NCBI GenBank assembly: GCA_023391535.1
Contig: JAEWAU010000083.1
Span: 1 to 27,959, forward strand
DNA length: 27,959 bases
Direction of reading: 5' to 3'
Source: Bacillota bacterium
GTDB taxonomy: Bacteria; Bacillota; Clostridia; Oscillospirales; Ethanoligenentaceae
Shown here one piece after another: positions 1 to 7,412 of the stretch. Numbering within the stretch: the first letter of the stretch is position 1; the number at the start of each line of letters is the position of its first letter. The notes under the pieces are model-generated. The model ran no database searches. It was not told the DNA's origin and saw nothing but the letters and a program-made list of their open reading frames with translations. Both the position numbers and the translations under genes were made by a program.

Positions 1-10
1 AACCCGGGGC

Positions 11-53
11 GCCCCAAAAACAAATTTACCTGCTTTTGGGGCCAGCCCCTTTT
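11..53. other. Inverted repeats downstream of the heptad-repeat gene
   Basis: GCCCCAAAA (11-19) is complementary to TTTTGGGGC (34-42), and GGGG-CCAG-CCCC (38-49) with a following TTTT could form an alternative small hairpin. The stretch lies just past the stop of the minus-strand gene that ends at 78. A run of T on the minus strand, expected for that gene's terminator, is not convincing. The element could end a convergent transcript entering from outside the window. Confidence 0.3.
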
Positions 54-77
54 GCATGCGGAAAAGAGCGGGGGGAA

Positions 78-2624
78 TCAGGATCTGCTGCGGAAGAGAT
101 TGCGGAAGAAATCGCCGACTTTCTGCCAGAACGATTCGTGCTTGGCGGAAGCGGTGCCGGAGGCCGGCACGGCCGCCGTTTCGGGAGCTTTGATCTCATC
201 CGTTTTGAGAATGAACTTCACGCTCGAGGAGATTCCTTCGCCCGAACCGGAAAAGCTCGTGTACGCGTCGGCGAGCTTTATCATTTCATCCTTGACGGCG
301 AGAGCGTCGTTGAGTTTGTCCGTATGGACATCCTGCAATTTGCTCAGGCCCTTGCTCCAGAACTGCGACATGCCGCTGTCGAGCGCGGAAGCGCCGCTTT
401 TCAGCTGCACCGCGCCGCCGTTCAGTTTTCCGGCGCCGCTCTGTATGGAAACGAGGCCGCCCCGGAAAAGGCCGAGGGCGTTCGTAAGGCCAGCGATTCC
501 GTCATTCAGGGAAGAAAGCCCGGAAACACCGGAGGCGAATGTCAGAGCGCCGGATTTGAGCGTTTTCGAGCCGGTATCGAGAGCGCCGATGCTGTCATAG
601 AGGGAAGGATGGGAGGGGTCGCCGCTTGTTACGGTTTGGACGGCGAGCAGCGCGGTGCCGCCCTTCAGCTGGTCGGCGCCCGCGGCGAGCGCTTTCACGC
701 TGTCGTAAAGCGTGGCGCTTTGGCCGGAAACGGCGGTTTTGAACTGCGCGGCTAGCGCGGCAGCGCCTGCGGAAACGCCCGCGCCGGCGAGCACCAGGTT
801 GCTTGCGTTCACGGCGGTTACAAAAGCCGCGATCTGCGCGTCGGGCAGGGCTTTTGCCGCGGCGATCAGAGCCGCCTGCTGCTGCGCGGTGAGCGCCTGC
901 GCCGCGAGCGTTACGGGAAGGGCGCTTTTGTCAAAACGATAGAGGTAAGCGGAGGGCGCCGCGGCCGCGGATTTCATTTCGCGTTCGAACGCCGCTTCCG
1001 CGGCGGCCTGATCGGCCGCGCCGGCCACGGCGGGGTCGGTCGCTATGACGCTGAGCACATTGTACAGATTGATGTATTCCGCGGCCAAGCCGGAAAATTC
1101 GCTCTTTGCCTGGCTGCTTTCAGCCGTCAGGTACTCAAGCACGGCCGCGTCGGCCGCGCCGTGCAGCCCCGTCAGCTCCTGGCTTACCGCCGTTTGCAGC
1201 GCGGCTTGAACCGCGGCGGAAATCTGCTGCTGCGTCAAGCCCTGCTGTTTCAGAGCGGGGGTGAGGGCGGAGGCGAGGGCGCCGCGCAGGGTGGAGAGGT
1301 TTGCTTCCGTCATGCCGAACAGGGTATTGCTCGAAAGCGCCGTGAACTGTGCGGTACCGCTGTTCAGAGCGCCGACGCTGTCGTACAGCGTGGCGGGCTG
1401 CCCGTTCGCGGAGGGGGAAAACTGCGCGAAAAGCCGGCCGAGGCCGCCGGAGAGCTGCTGCGCGCCGGAATTCAGGCTGCCGACGCTGTCCTTGAGCGTG
1501 GGCGACTGCGCCGTGCCCTTTCCGAATTGGGCAAAGAGCGCGTCGAGGCCGGAGGACAGCTGCCCGGCTCCGCCGGCGATGCTGCGCGCGCCGCCGGTCA
1601 GGGCGGGAATCCCTTTCTGCGCGTCGCCGGAAGCAGCCGAAAGCTGAACCGCGCCGCCGTAGATCCGGTTAAAGGAAGCGCCCGCCGTGACAATGCCGCT
1701 GCTCAGCTGCGAGACGCCGTCGGCAAAAGCCGCTTCCCCCGCGTTGAGCTTGCCTGTGGCGGTCTTGAGCTGCGAGCCGGCGTCCACAAGCTGCTGCAGC
1801 CGGTCCGCGAGGCTGCCGAGGTCGCCGGTGTTTTTAATGGAATCGAGGTCGGGAACGGGGGCGGCCGCCATCATCACCGGCCCGAGGGAAAAGTCCGTGG
1901 CGTCGGCTTTCACGTCGAGTTCGTCCGGCAGGTTGGCGGAGCTGAAGTCGATCATATCAAAGCTCTGCTTCAAGCCGGGGAAGCTCAGAAAACTGACGGC
2001 CTGGTTTTTCCCGTCACTGATCACGCTGCCGAAATTGGTCGTGACGTTTTTGAAATTCTGTGCGGGAAGATCGAGCGCCGCCATGCAGGCGAACGGCGTA
2101 TAAACGGTTTTCGTGCGGCCGTTCAGAAGCATGTCGTGCGCGTCGTTATTCTGAAAGGAAATTTTCAGTTCAAAATGTCCGCTTTTCCCCGCAAGCTCCG
2201 CGGGGGAAATTTCGCTGCCGTTCAGATAATACCGAAGGGTCATGGAAACGGGCAGCTGCTTATCCGTTTTGCCCTCGTAATACAGGTCGTTCCCCGAAAG
2301 CTTCCAGGTGACGGTGTCGCCGTCGATCTGCGGCTTTTCGTCCCCCTTGACGTTGGTGATATCAGAAAGCTGCGAGCGATCCACAATAGCGGCGCCGCCG
2401 GTATCATCGTGCAGCCAGTCGCTCACGACGATCTGCTCGGTTTTTCCCGCGGAGCTGAGGTTTGCATAAACGGATTCGCTTTTTTCGGCGCTGCCCTGCG
2501 TTGCGGCGGCCGAGGCGTCGGCGCCGCCGGCAAGCGACAGGGTGGGGAGAAGTACGGCCGCGGCCGTTACGACGCCGGCTCCCCGAATCAGCCTTTTTTT
2601 CAGGCTGTTAGGACCGGATCTCAT
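78..2624 (-). CDS. Secreted Leu-x-x-Gly heptad-repeat protein (YhgE/Pip-related), partner of the MMPL transporter
   Basis: This protein of 848 aa starts at the ATG at 2624, behind a perfect AAGGAGG with 9 nt spacing; an upstream in-frame ATG at 2708 lacks such a site. Residues 1-38 form a signal peptide: basic residues, then a hydrophobic stretch ending in an Ala-rich cleavage region. After a beta-type N-terminal region (about 40-260), roughly residues 270-800 are dominated by x-x-x-Leu-x-x-Gly heptads, the repeat found in YhgE/Pip-type proteins (TIGR03057). Four copies of a [TS]L[YK]DS[VI]xxL module are embedded in it. An Ala/Gln-rich helical insert occupies about 420-620. The membrane domain usual in full-length YhgE/Pip proteins is missing; the C-terminus is short, basic and amphipathic (FWQKVGDFFRNLFRSRS). 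It is the last gene of a TetR-MMPL-heptad operon, so an extracellular role with the MMPL pump is inferred. The substrate is unknown. Confidence 0.85.
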   Translation of the reverse strand: MRSGPNSLKKRLIRGAGVVTAAAVLLPTLSLAGGADASAAATQGSAEKSESVYANLSSAGKTEQIVVSDWLHDDTGGAAIVDRSQLSDITNVKGDEKPQIDGDTVTWKLSGNDLYYEGKTDKQLPVSMTLRYYLNGSEISPAELAGKSGHFELKISFQNNDAHDMLLNGRTKTVYTPFACMAALDLPAQNFKNVTTNFGSVISDGKNQAVSFLSFPGLKQSFDMIDFSSANLPDELDVKADATDFSLGPVMMAAAPVPDLDSIKNTGDLGSLADRLQQLVDAGSQLKTATGKLNAGEAAFADGVSQLSSGIVTAGASFNRIYGGAVQLSAASGDAQKGIPALTGGARSIAGGAGQLSSGLDALFAQFGKGTAQSPTLKDSVGSLNSGAQQLSGGLGRLFAQFSPSANGQPATLYDSVGALNSGTAQFTALSSNTLFGMTEANLSTLRGALASALTPALKQQGLTQQQISAAVQAALQTAVSQELTGLHGAADAAVLEYLTAESSQAKSEFSGLAAEYINLYNVLSVIATDPAVAGAADQAAAEAAFEREMKSAAAAPSAYLYRFDKSALPVTLAAQALTAQQQAALIAAAKALPDAQIAAFVTAVNASNLVLAGAGVSAGAAALAAQFKTAVSGQSATLYDSVKALAAGADQLKGGTALLAVQTVTSGDPSHPSLYDSIGALDTGSKTLKSGALTFASGVSGLSSLNDGIAGLTNALGLFRGGLVSIQSGAGKLNGGAVQLKSGASALDSGMSQFWSKGLSKLQDVHTDKLNDALAVKDEMIKLADAYTSFSGSGEGISSSVKFILKTDEIKAPETAAVPASGTASAKHESFWQKVGDFFRNLFRSRS

Positions 2625-2640
2625 AAATATCGTCCTCCTT

Positions 2641-2670
2641 GATTGCAGAATCAACGATTGCGGAATCATA
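2641..2670. repeat. Tandem 15-bp duplication just upstream of the ribosome binding site
   Basis: On the plus strand, GATTGCAGAATCAAC (2641-2655) is followed directly by GATTGCGGAATCATA (2656-2670), differing at three positions. Read on the minus strand, the copy nearest the gene is part of TTGATT-CTGC-AATCAA, a small hairpin immediately before the AAGGAGG of the heptad-repeat gene. An effect on translation initiation is possible but not shown. Confidence 0.6.
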
Positions 2671-2690
2671 CGATTTTCCGATAAGCATGT

Positions 2691-2738
2691 GGGTAAAATC
2701 CGCGCCAAAACCCATGCGGGGAGCTTTTGCCGCGGATT
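2691..2738 (-). terminator. Intercistronic terminator-like hairpin between the MMPL and heptad-repeat genes
   Basis: The 14-nt arms 2725-2738 and 2697-2710 pair with a single mismatch (AATCCGCGGCAAAA with TTTTGGCGCGGATT on the minus strand) around a 14-nt loop, and the second arm runs into TTTTACCC. It lies in the 143-nt gap between the MMPL stop and the next start. No convincing promoter follows it, so it may act as a partial terminator or as an mRNA-stabilising or processing element that sets the ratio of the two proteins. Confidence 0.6.
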
Positions 2739-2767
2739 CTGATCCCCTTTTTCATCGGAGAAAAGGT

Positions 2768-4873
2768 TCAGTCGATGTCTTCGGCGTTTTCATGTGTGGC
2801 AAGCAGCCCCGGCTTGTGCCGCCAGAACAGCGAGGTGTGTTCCAGAACCGGCTCGAACAGCATCAGCAGCCCGGGCAGGATGAACACGATCACAACGGTG
2901 CTGATGAGAGCGCCGCGGGAGATCAGCAGCGTAAGGCTCTTGATCAGGCTGATGGTGGAAACCAGATAAACGCCGAACGTGGCGCCAAAAAAGGTGAGCG
3001 CGCTTGTAAGAATGGATTTTGTGGAATGCTGCAGGGCGATCTGCATGGCGTCGCGCTTGCTTTCGCCGTTGCGGATATGCTCCCGGTAGGAGCTGGAAAG
3101 CAGAATGGCGTAATCCACGGTGGCTGCGAGCTGAATGCACCCAATTACGATGGAGGCGATAAACGGAATGGTGGCGCCCGTATAGTACGGGATGCCCATG
3201 TTGATGAAAATGGCTAGCTCGATGGCGCACACCAGGACGACCGGCAGGGAAACCGACGCGAACATCAGAAGCACGACTGCGAGAACCACGGCGATGGAGA
3301 CGATGCTGACATTGCGGAAATCCGTATTGCAGATGCCGATGAGGTCGTTTGTCAGCGCGCCTTCTCCCGTGATCATGCCTTTCGGATCGTACTTTTTGAT
3401 GATGCCGTTTATGCTTGCGAGCTGCGCTTTCATCTCGTTGCTGGCCGAAGGATACCCGGAATTGACGAGCACCACTTTGTAGCCGTCTTTCTGCGTGAGG
3501 TCACGGATGCTCTGCGGCAGCATGGAAGAGGGGACGCCGGGGCCGAGGGTGTTGTCGACGCCCAGAACCTTATTGACGCCGCTCACCGAAGAGAGCTCCG
3601 TCTCCATCTGGCCGAGCCGGTAGGCGGGCACCGTGTCGTGCACGAGAACCATATGCGTGGTGTCCATATCGAAATCCTTTTTCAGAATGTTTAAAGAAAC
3701 GATGGATTTCATATTGGACGGCAGGGATTGCTCCAGATTGTAGTACACTTTGGCGTTCGCCTGGCCGAACCAGGCGGGAATCAGAAGGATCAGCCCGACG
3801 ATGAGAAAAAAGCCGCTGTGCTTCACCACAAACCGGGAGAGCGCGTGGAAAGACGGGAGCACGGAACCGTGCTGGAAACGGTGGATCGGCCCGCTGAAGA
3901 CGAGCAGGAGCGACGGGAGAACGGTGAAGGTGGTGATGACGCTCAGAAAAACGCCCTTCGCCATCACAAAGCCGATATCCCTGCCGATGCCCAGGCGCAT
4001 GATGCCGAGCGACAGAAACCCGCACGTCGTGGCGAGCCCGGAGCCGAATACCGCCGTGAAGGAGTTCGCGATGGCGCTCGCCATCGCCTGCTCCTTATCG
4101 GGCTGTTTGTGGAGCTCATGCTCATAGCGGTTGAAAAGAAAGATGGCGAAATCCATCGTTACGCCGAGCTGGAGCACGGCGGCCAGCGCCTTGGTGACGT
4201 AGGAAATTTCCCCGAACATGATGTTTGAGCCGAGATTGTAGAGAATGGCCGTGCCGATGGAAAGCAAGAACAGCGGCGGCACCACCCACGACTGTGTGGT
4301 GAGCAGCAGAATCACGAGCGCGATAAGCACCGCGAGCAATATGTACTGCGGCGTTTCCCGGTTGGATAGGTCCACCGTATCCTTGACCACGGCGGACATG
4401 CCGCTCAGAAAGCACTGCTTGTTCAGCAGTTTGCGGATGTTTCCGATGGAATGCTGTGTTTCCAGCGAGGAGGAGCTGCCTTTGAACTGAATGAGCAGCA
4501 GGGTCGAATCGCCGCTTTTGAAAACGCTGCTCACACTCTGGGGCAGGATGGAATCGGGAATCGAGATGTCGGCGATATCGTCCTTCCACAGGACGCGCTC
4601 GACGCCGCCGACCTTTGCGATCTGCTCCTTGAGCGCGGCCACGTCCTTATCCGGCATCCCGCGGATCACCAGCATTCCGGTGGAAGCGTCGTTGAAATCG
4701 CGGTCCAGCACGTTTTCCGCCTGCACGGAATCGATGTCGCTTGGCAGATAGGAGAGCAGATCGTAATTCACCTGCGTTTTCACAAAGCCGATGGCCGCCG
4801 GAAACAGCAGCAGCGCGCCGATGATCAGGATGGCGACGCGGTGCCTGGCGATGAACAGGCCGAATTTCTGCAT
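2768..4873 (-). CDS. MMPL/RND-superfamily membrane transporter
   Basis: This protein of 701 aa has the two-fold RND/MMPL layout. TM1 (about 8-28) is followed by an extracytoplasmic loop (about 30-170) and five membrane segments (about 172-330). The pattern repeats with a TM near 350, a second loop and five further segments. Each half has an Asp in the equivalent membrane helix, Asp241 in GVTMDFAIFLFNRYEHE and Asp587 in ATVDYAILLSSSYREH. These match the proton-relay region of MMPL transporters, so proton-driven export of a lipid or hydrophobic drug is the family expectation. The ATG at 4873 is preferred to the GTG at 4879 because AAGAAGG lies 5 nt before the ATG but abuts the GTG. It sits between its TetR regulator (43-nt gap) and the heptad-repeat protein. 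The substrate is not evident. Confidence 0.9.
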   Translation of the reverse strand: MQKFGLFIARHRVAILIIGALLLFPAAIGFVKTQVNYDLLSYLPSDIDSVQAENVLDRDFNDASTGMLVIRGMPDKDVAALKEQIAKVGGVERVLWKDDIADISIPDSILPQSVSSVFKSGDSTLLLIQFKGSSSSLETQHSIGNIRKLLNKQCFLSGMSAVVKDTVDLSNRETPQYILLAVLIALVILLLTTQSWVVPPLFLLSIGTAILYNLGSNIMFGEISYVTKALAAVLQLGVTMDFAIFLFNRYEHELHKQPDKEQAMASAIANSFTAVFGSGLATTCGFLSLGIMRLGIGRDIGFVMAKGVFLSVITTFTVLPSLLLVFSGPIHRFQHGSVLPSFHALSRFVVKHSGFFLIVGLILLIPAWFGQANAKVYYNLEQSLPSNMKSIVSLNILKKDFDMDTTHMVLVHDTVPAYRLGQMETELSSVSGVNKVLGVDNTLGPGVPSSMLPQSIRDLTQKDGYKVVLVNSGYPSASNEMKAQLASINGIIKKYDPKGMITGEGALTNDLIGICNTDFRNVSIVSIAVVLAVVLLMFASVSLPVVLVCAIELAIFINMGIPYYTGATIPFIASIVIGCIQLAATVDYAILLSSSYREHIRNGESKRDAMQIALQHSTKSILTSALTFFGATFGVYLVSTISLIKSLTLLISRGALISTVVIVFILPGLLMLFEPVLEHTSLFWRHKPGLLATHENAEDID

Positions 4874-4894
4874 GGACACCTTCTTCTTTCATAC

Positions 4895-4923
4895 TGCATA
4901 ACAACATGCCGTGTTGTCATGCA
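4895..4923 (-). other. Hairpin overlapping the tetR stop codon
   Basis: Arms 4912-4923 and 4895-4906 pair over 12 positions including one G-U in the minus-strand RNA (TGCATGACAACA with TGTTGTTATGCA), with a 5-nt loop. The stop codon of the TetR gene (4917-4919) lies inside the first arm. There is no T-run, so it is not a classical terminator. Translation through the end of tetR would open it, and it may influence mRNA decay or entry into the MMPL gene. Confidence 0.55.
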
Positions 4924-5510
4924 AGAATTTTACGGATGGCAGTGAAAAGAAGGGGTTTTACTTCGCGGACAGGAGCCGGCTCATTGTTGACGATGGCGCT
5001 GTAGCACACGGAGCCCATCATTTCAAGCAGGATGAACAGCAGCTTCCCCGTATCCTTTTCGTCGTACCCTTCGCATTTTACGTTTTGTTTGAATTCGTCC
5101 ACGACCTTTTTGAGATCCGCGCCGCGCACCGGATCGTTCAGCACCTTCTGATACAGGCTGAACGAGAGATCCTTGTGGATGATCCGCATGAGCAGCGGGT
5201 CCTGGGCGAGATGGTCGATGATGTAATCGGCAAAGCGGATGACGCTGTCGATCGGATCGCCGCCGGCGCGGGCTTCGGTGGCCACGATGGCGTCCCGGAT
5301 GAGGGCCGAGGTTTTGCGAATCACGACCATGTCCAAAAGATCGTACTTATCCTTGAAATAGAGGTAAAACGTCCCCTTCGCAACACCCGCCTTTTTCACG
5401 ATTTCGTCGATGGTGGTGCCGTTGATCCCCACTTTGGTGAACAGGTCGAACGCTGCGTCCAGCAGGGAATTCTGTTTGCTGATCTGTTTGCCTTCCAGCC
5501 TTGCGGTCAT
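4917..5510 (-). CDS. TetR/AcrR-family regulator of the MMPL operon
   Basis: This protein of 197 aa starts at the ATG at 5510, behind AAGGAGA with a suitable gap; an upstream in-frame ATG at 5579 lies within the operator and is not used. Residues about 12-58 form the TetR helix-turn-helix domain (LLDAAFDLFTKVG, then TTIDEIVKKAGVAKGTFYLYF and the typical KDKYDLL), and the rest is an alpha-helical ligand-binding domain of normal length. It is the first gene of the operon, and its promoter is overlapped by two copies of a dyad site. Autorepression and ligand-induced expression of the MMPL pump and the heptad protein are therefore the likely roles. The ligand is unknown. Confidence 0.92.
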   Translation of the reverse strand: MTARLEGKQISKQNSLLDAAFDLFTKVGINGTTIDEIVKKAGVAKGTFYLYFKDKYDLLDMVVIRKTSALIRDAIVATEARAGGDPIDSVIRFADYIIDHLAQDPLLMRIIHKDLSFSLYQKVLNDPVRGADLKKVVDEFKQNVKCEGYDEKDTGKLLFILLEMMGSVCYSAIVNNEPAPVREVKPLLFTAIRKILA

Positions 5511-5565
5511 TGTTCCGTCTCCTTTTTTTTCATCGGGCGCACCGCCCCGCGTTCGGCCCTGCAAA

Positions 5566-5618
5566 TGACTATTGGTCATTTACAGGGCCAGTATACTCAA
5601 AAAATGACCAATAGTCAA
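5566..5618 (-). promoter_or_regulatory. tetR-MMPL operon promoter with two inverted operators
   Basis: On the minus strand, TTGACT (5618-5613), a 17-bp spacer and TATACT (5595-5590) make a good sigma-A promoter. The 16-bp sequence TGACTATTGGTCATTT (5566-5581) recurs as its exact reverse complement at 5602-5617. Each copy contains its own TGAC-N5-GTCA dyad. One copy covers the -35 region and the other lies just downstream of the -10, an arrangement expected for binding two TetR dimers that block RNA polymerase. Confidence 0.85.
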
Positions 5619-5720
5619 TATTCAGCTTGAACAAAACGAGCCGTACCGTGCGCGTGTTTTTACGGCAGGATTGTGAAAAAACAGCCATGCCTGCTGCTTT
5701 CTGCGGAAGAAAAATCTCTG

Positions 5721-5783
5721 AAAAAACGGCACAGGGGGTGTTTAAAACGCATAACGATGCGTTTTGCAACACCCCCTGTGCCG
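5721..5783 (-). terminator. Very long terminator of the second tetR gene
   Basis: On the minus strand, a perfect 16-bp stem (5727-5742 with 5768-5783) continues through a small asymmetric bulge into a perfect 9-bp stem (5744-5752 with 5757-5765) closed by a 4-nt loop. Six T residues follow directly. It lies just after the stop codon at 5792 and insulates this gene from the MMPL operon promoter. A 25-bp stem is long for an intrinsic terminator. Confidence 0.9.
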
Positions 5784-5791
5784 GAAGCGGG

Positions 5792-6391
5792 TTATTCCCG
5801 CGGAACCTGACTGGCTGCTCCGCCCGCGGCCGCCCTGGTTTCCTGCAGGTTTTTAATGACTTTTTCCGCCGTCCCGCCCAAAAGCTCGTAAAGCCGGTGG
5901 AATTCGTTCTGGATGCTGTAGCTCATTCCGTCGTTCAGCCATTCCATTATCTGCCCGAAAAATTCGCATTGAATCAGTTTGACGAGCAGGGCCCTGTCCT
6001 CCTCCGATATGGAGAGTCCGGAAAAAGCGGTGTCCATATACTTGGAAATCGCGTTGCGGCATAACTTGCGGAGATAGCGCTCGAAAACCTCCCGGCTCGC
6101 GGAATTATAGATATGCAGCACGGCGCGCTTGTTTTTGATTGCAAAATCGATCACGGTGTCCAGGCAATCCTCCAGCGTACTGCTGCCCGCTTTTTCGGAT
6201 AGGATTTTATCCGCGTCTTCCATCACGATCTCTTCAATAAGGGACGGGAAGTCCTGAAAATGGTAGTAGAAGGAATTCCGGTTGACACCGCAGTCCTCCA
6301 CCACGTCCTTTACGGTGATCTGGTGGATGGGGCGCTCGTTGAGCAGCTTGAGAAAGGAATTTTTAATCGCCTGTCTGGTAAAAGACGGCAT
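5792..6391 (-). CDS. TetR/AcrR-family transcriptional regulator
   Basis: This protein of 199 aa has an N-terminal helix-turn-helix (RQAIKNSFLKLLNERPIHQI, then TVKDVVEDCGVNRNSFYYHF and QDFPSLIEEIV). Its C-terminal helical region recalls the DhaS-like/TetR_C_8 type seen in many Bacillota. The ATG at 6391 is preceded by AAGGAGG. It is monocistronic, with its own promoter (6427-6455) and a strong terminator directly after it. No TGAC-N5-GTCA site like that of the neighbouring TetR operon is visible upstream, so its targets and ligand cannot be named. The divergent DUF308 and radical SAM genes are possible targets, by position only. Confidence 0.9.
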   Translation of the reverse strand: MPSFTRQAIKNSFLKLLNERPIHQITVKDVVEDCGVNRNSFYYHFQDFPSLIEEIVMEDADKILSEKAGSSTLEDCLDTVIDFAIKNKRAVLHIYNSASREVFERYLRKLCRNAISKYMDTAFSGLSISEEDRALLVKLIQCEFFGQIMEWLNDGMSYSIQNEFHRLYELLGGTAEKVIKNLQETRAAAGGAASQVPRE

Positions 6392-6426
6392 CCGATTACC
6401 CTCCTTTTCCGGTGTGGAACAGAATT

Positions 6427-6455
6427 ATCATAGCGCAGAACCGCGCTTTCTTCAA
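6427..6455 (-). promoter_or_regulatory. Promoter of the second tetR gene
   Basis: On the minus strand, TTGAAG (6455-6450), a 17-bp spacer and TATGAT (6432-6427) lie about 36 bp upstream of the start codon. The spacer contains GCGCGG and CTGCGC, a weak dyad that could be an operator. Confidence 0.6.
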
Positions 6456-6560
6456 TACGTGCCGGCCCGCAGAGAAGGCGGCGGCACACAAAGCGGCCGG
6501 CGGTCGCCCGCGCATGATTCGGCGGAATTTCCTTTGGCCCGTTTCCGGCTGCAAGGTAGG

Positions 6561-6628
6561 CAAAAAGCCGCGTTTGTCTGGTTTTAGGGCAAAAAGCCGC
6601 GTTTGTCTGGTTTTAGGGCAAAAAGGCC
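6561..6628. repeat. 29-bp tandem repeat, two full copies and part of a third
   Basis: The unit CAAAAAGCCGCGTTTGTCTG plus GTTTTAGGG occurs at 6561-6589 and again, identically, at 6590-6618. CAAAAAGGCC (6619-6628) begins a third, diverged copy. The repeats sit in the 390-bp gap between the divergent tetR and DUF308 genes. There is no spacer between units, so this is not a CRISPR array. The rest of the gap holds the two promoter candidates and no gene that could be recognised. Confidence 0.9.
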
Positions 6629-6638
6629 CGATTGCCTG

Positions 6639-6667
6639 TTTTGCTCCGCCTTTTTTGGAAATACAAT
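6639..6667 (+). promoter_or_regulatory. Possible promoter of the DUF308-radical SAM genes
   Basis: TACAAT (6662-6667) is a good -10 match, with a poor -35 (TTTTGC, 6639-6644) 17 bp upstream. The site lies directly after the 29-bp tandem repeats and about 115 bp before the start codon. The weak -35 would suit an activator, but none is identified. Confidence 0.35.
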
Positions 6668-6781
6668 AAAAGCGGAATTCATCCGGCAGATTTTTTCTCG
6701 CCGGGCGGCGGTGCCCGCGGCGCGGGGCGCGTGCCGTCCGTACGGGGAAAATCCGGCCCGGATAAAAAAGAAGGAATGGAT

Positions 6782-7366
6782 ATGCGTTCGAAGAAGCCGC
6801 TTCGGGCTGCCAAAACCGGATACATCGTTTTATCGGCAGTTCTGTGCACGCTCGGAGTCCTGCTGCTTCTGTTCCCCGGAATTTCCATGCTCGCGCTGTG
6901 CTACCTTTTGGGCGGGATTCTGGTTGCATACGGCGTCATCAAGATCGTCGGGTACTTTTCCAGGGATTTGTATCGCCTGGCCTTTCAGTACGATTTGGCG
7001 TTCGGAATTCTGTTCGCCGTCATCGGCGCGATGGTTTTGTGCAATCCCGCAGGCGCGGCGGCGTTCCTCGCCGTTGTTTCGGGGGTGCTGGTTCTGGCCG
7101 ACGGGCTGTTTAAGGTTCAAATGGCCTTGGACGCCAAAGCCTTCGGAATCCGGAAATGGTGGGCGATCATGGCTCCCGCCGTGTTGGCCGGGGTGTTCGG
7201 GCTGCTGCTGATTCTGCGCCCGGCTCAGAGCGTGCGGGCCGCGATGGCGCTGTTCGGCTTGACCTTGCTCGCCGAAGGGCTGCTTGGCATCTGCGTAGCG
7301 CAGCTCGCCGTCGAGGGCCTCCGGCGTCAGGGCCCCGGCGCGAACGGCGCAAGCGGCCGGCGGTAA
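6782..7366 (+). CDS. DUF308/HdeD-like integral membrane protein
   Basis: This protein of 194 aa has a short basic N-terminus (MRSKKPLRAAK) followed by six hydrophobic segments arranged as three hairpins. The glycine-rich, small-residue packing (for example LCYLLGGILVAYGVIKIVGYF and AAAFLAVVSGVLVLADGLFK) is typical of the DUF308 (HdeD) family. The start at 6782 is chosen because GAAGGA ends 6 nt before it; the ATG at 6776 is too close to that site. HdeD of Escherichia coli is linked to acid resistance, but Clostridia homologues have no assigned function. The next gene, a radical SAM enzyme, starts 46 nt downstream on the same strand, so the two are probably co-transcribed. Confidence 0.8.
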   Translation: MRSKKPLRAAKTGYIVLSAVLCTLGVLLLLFPGISMLALCYLLGGILVAYGVIKIVGYFSRDLYRLAFQYDLAFGILFAVIGAMVLCNPAGAAAFLAVVSGVLVLADGLFKVQMALDAKAFGIRKWWAIMAPAVLAGVFGLLLILRPAQSVRAAMALFGLTLLAEGLLGICVAQLAVEGLRRQGPGANGASGRR

Positions 7367-7412
7367 CCCGCCTCGCCGCTTTTCAAGCAATATGAAAAAA
7401 GGAGTGCTCGGT

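Noticed and set aside
1161..2642. A 493-codon plus-strand frame opposite the heptad-repeat gene
   Set aside because: It is a shadow of the repetitive minus-strand gene, without a ribosome binding site.
2625..2690. A separate promoter for the heptad-repeat gene
   Set aside because: A TATGAT sequence is present on the minus strand, but the hexamer 17 bp upstream (CCCACA) bears no useful match to a -35.
6561..6628. A CRISPR array
   Set aside because: The 29-bp units are directly adjacent without unique spacers, and no cas genes are present.
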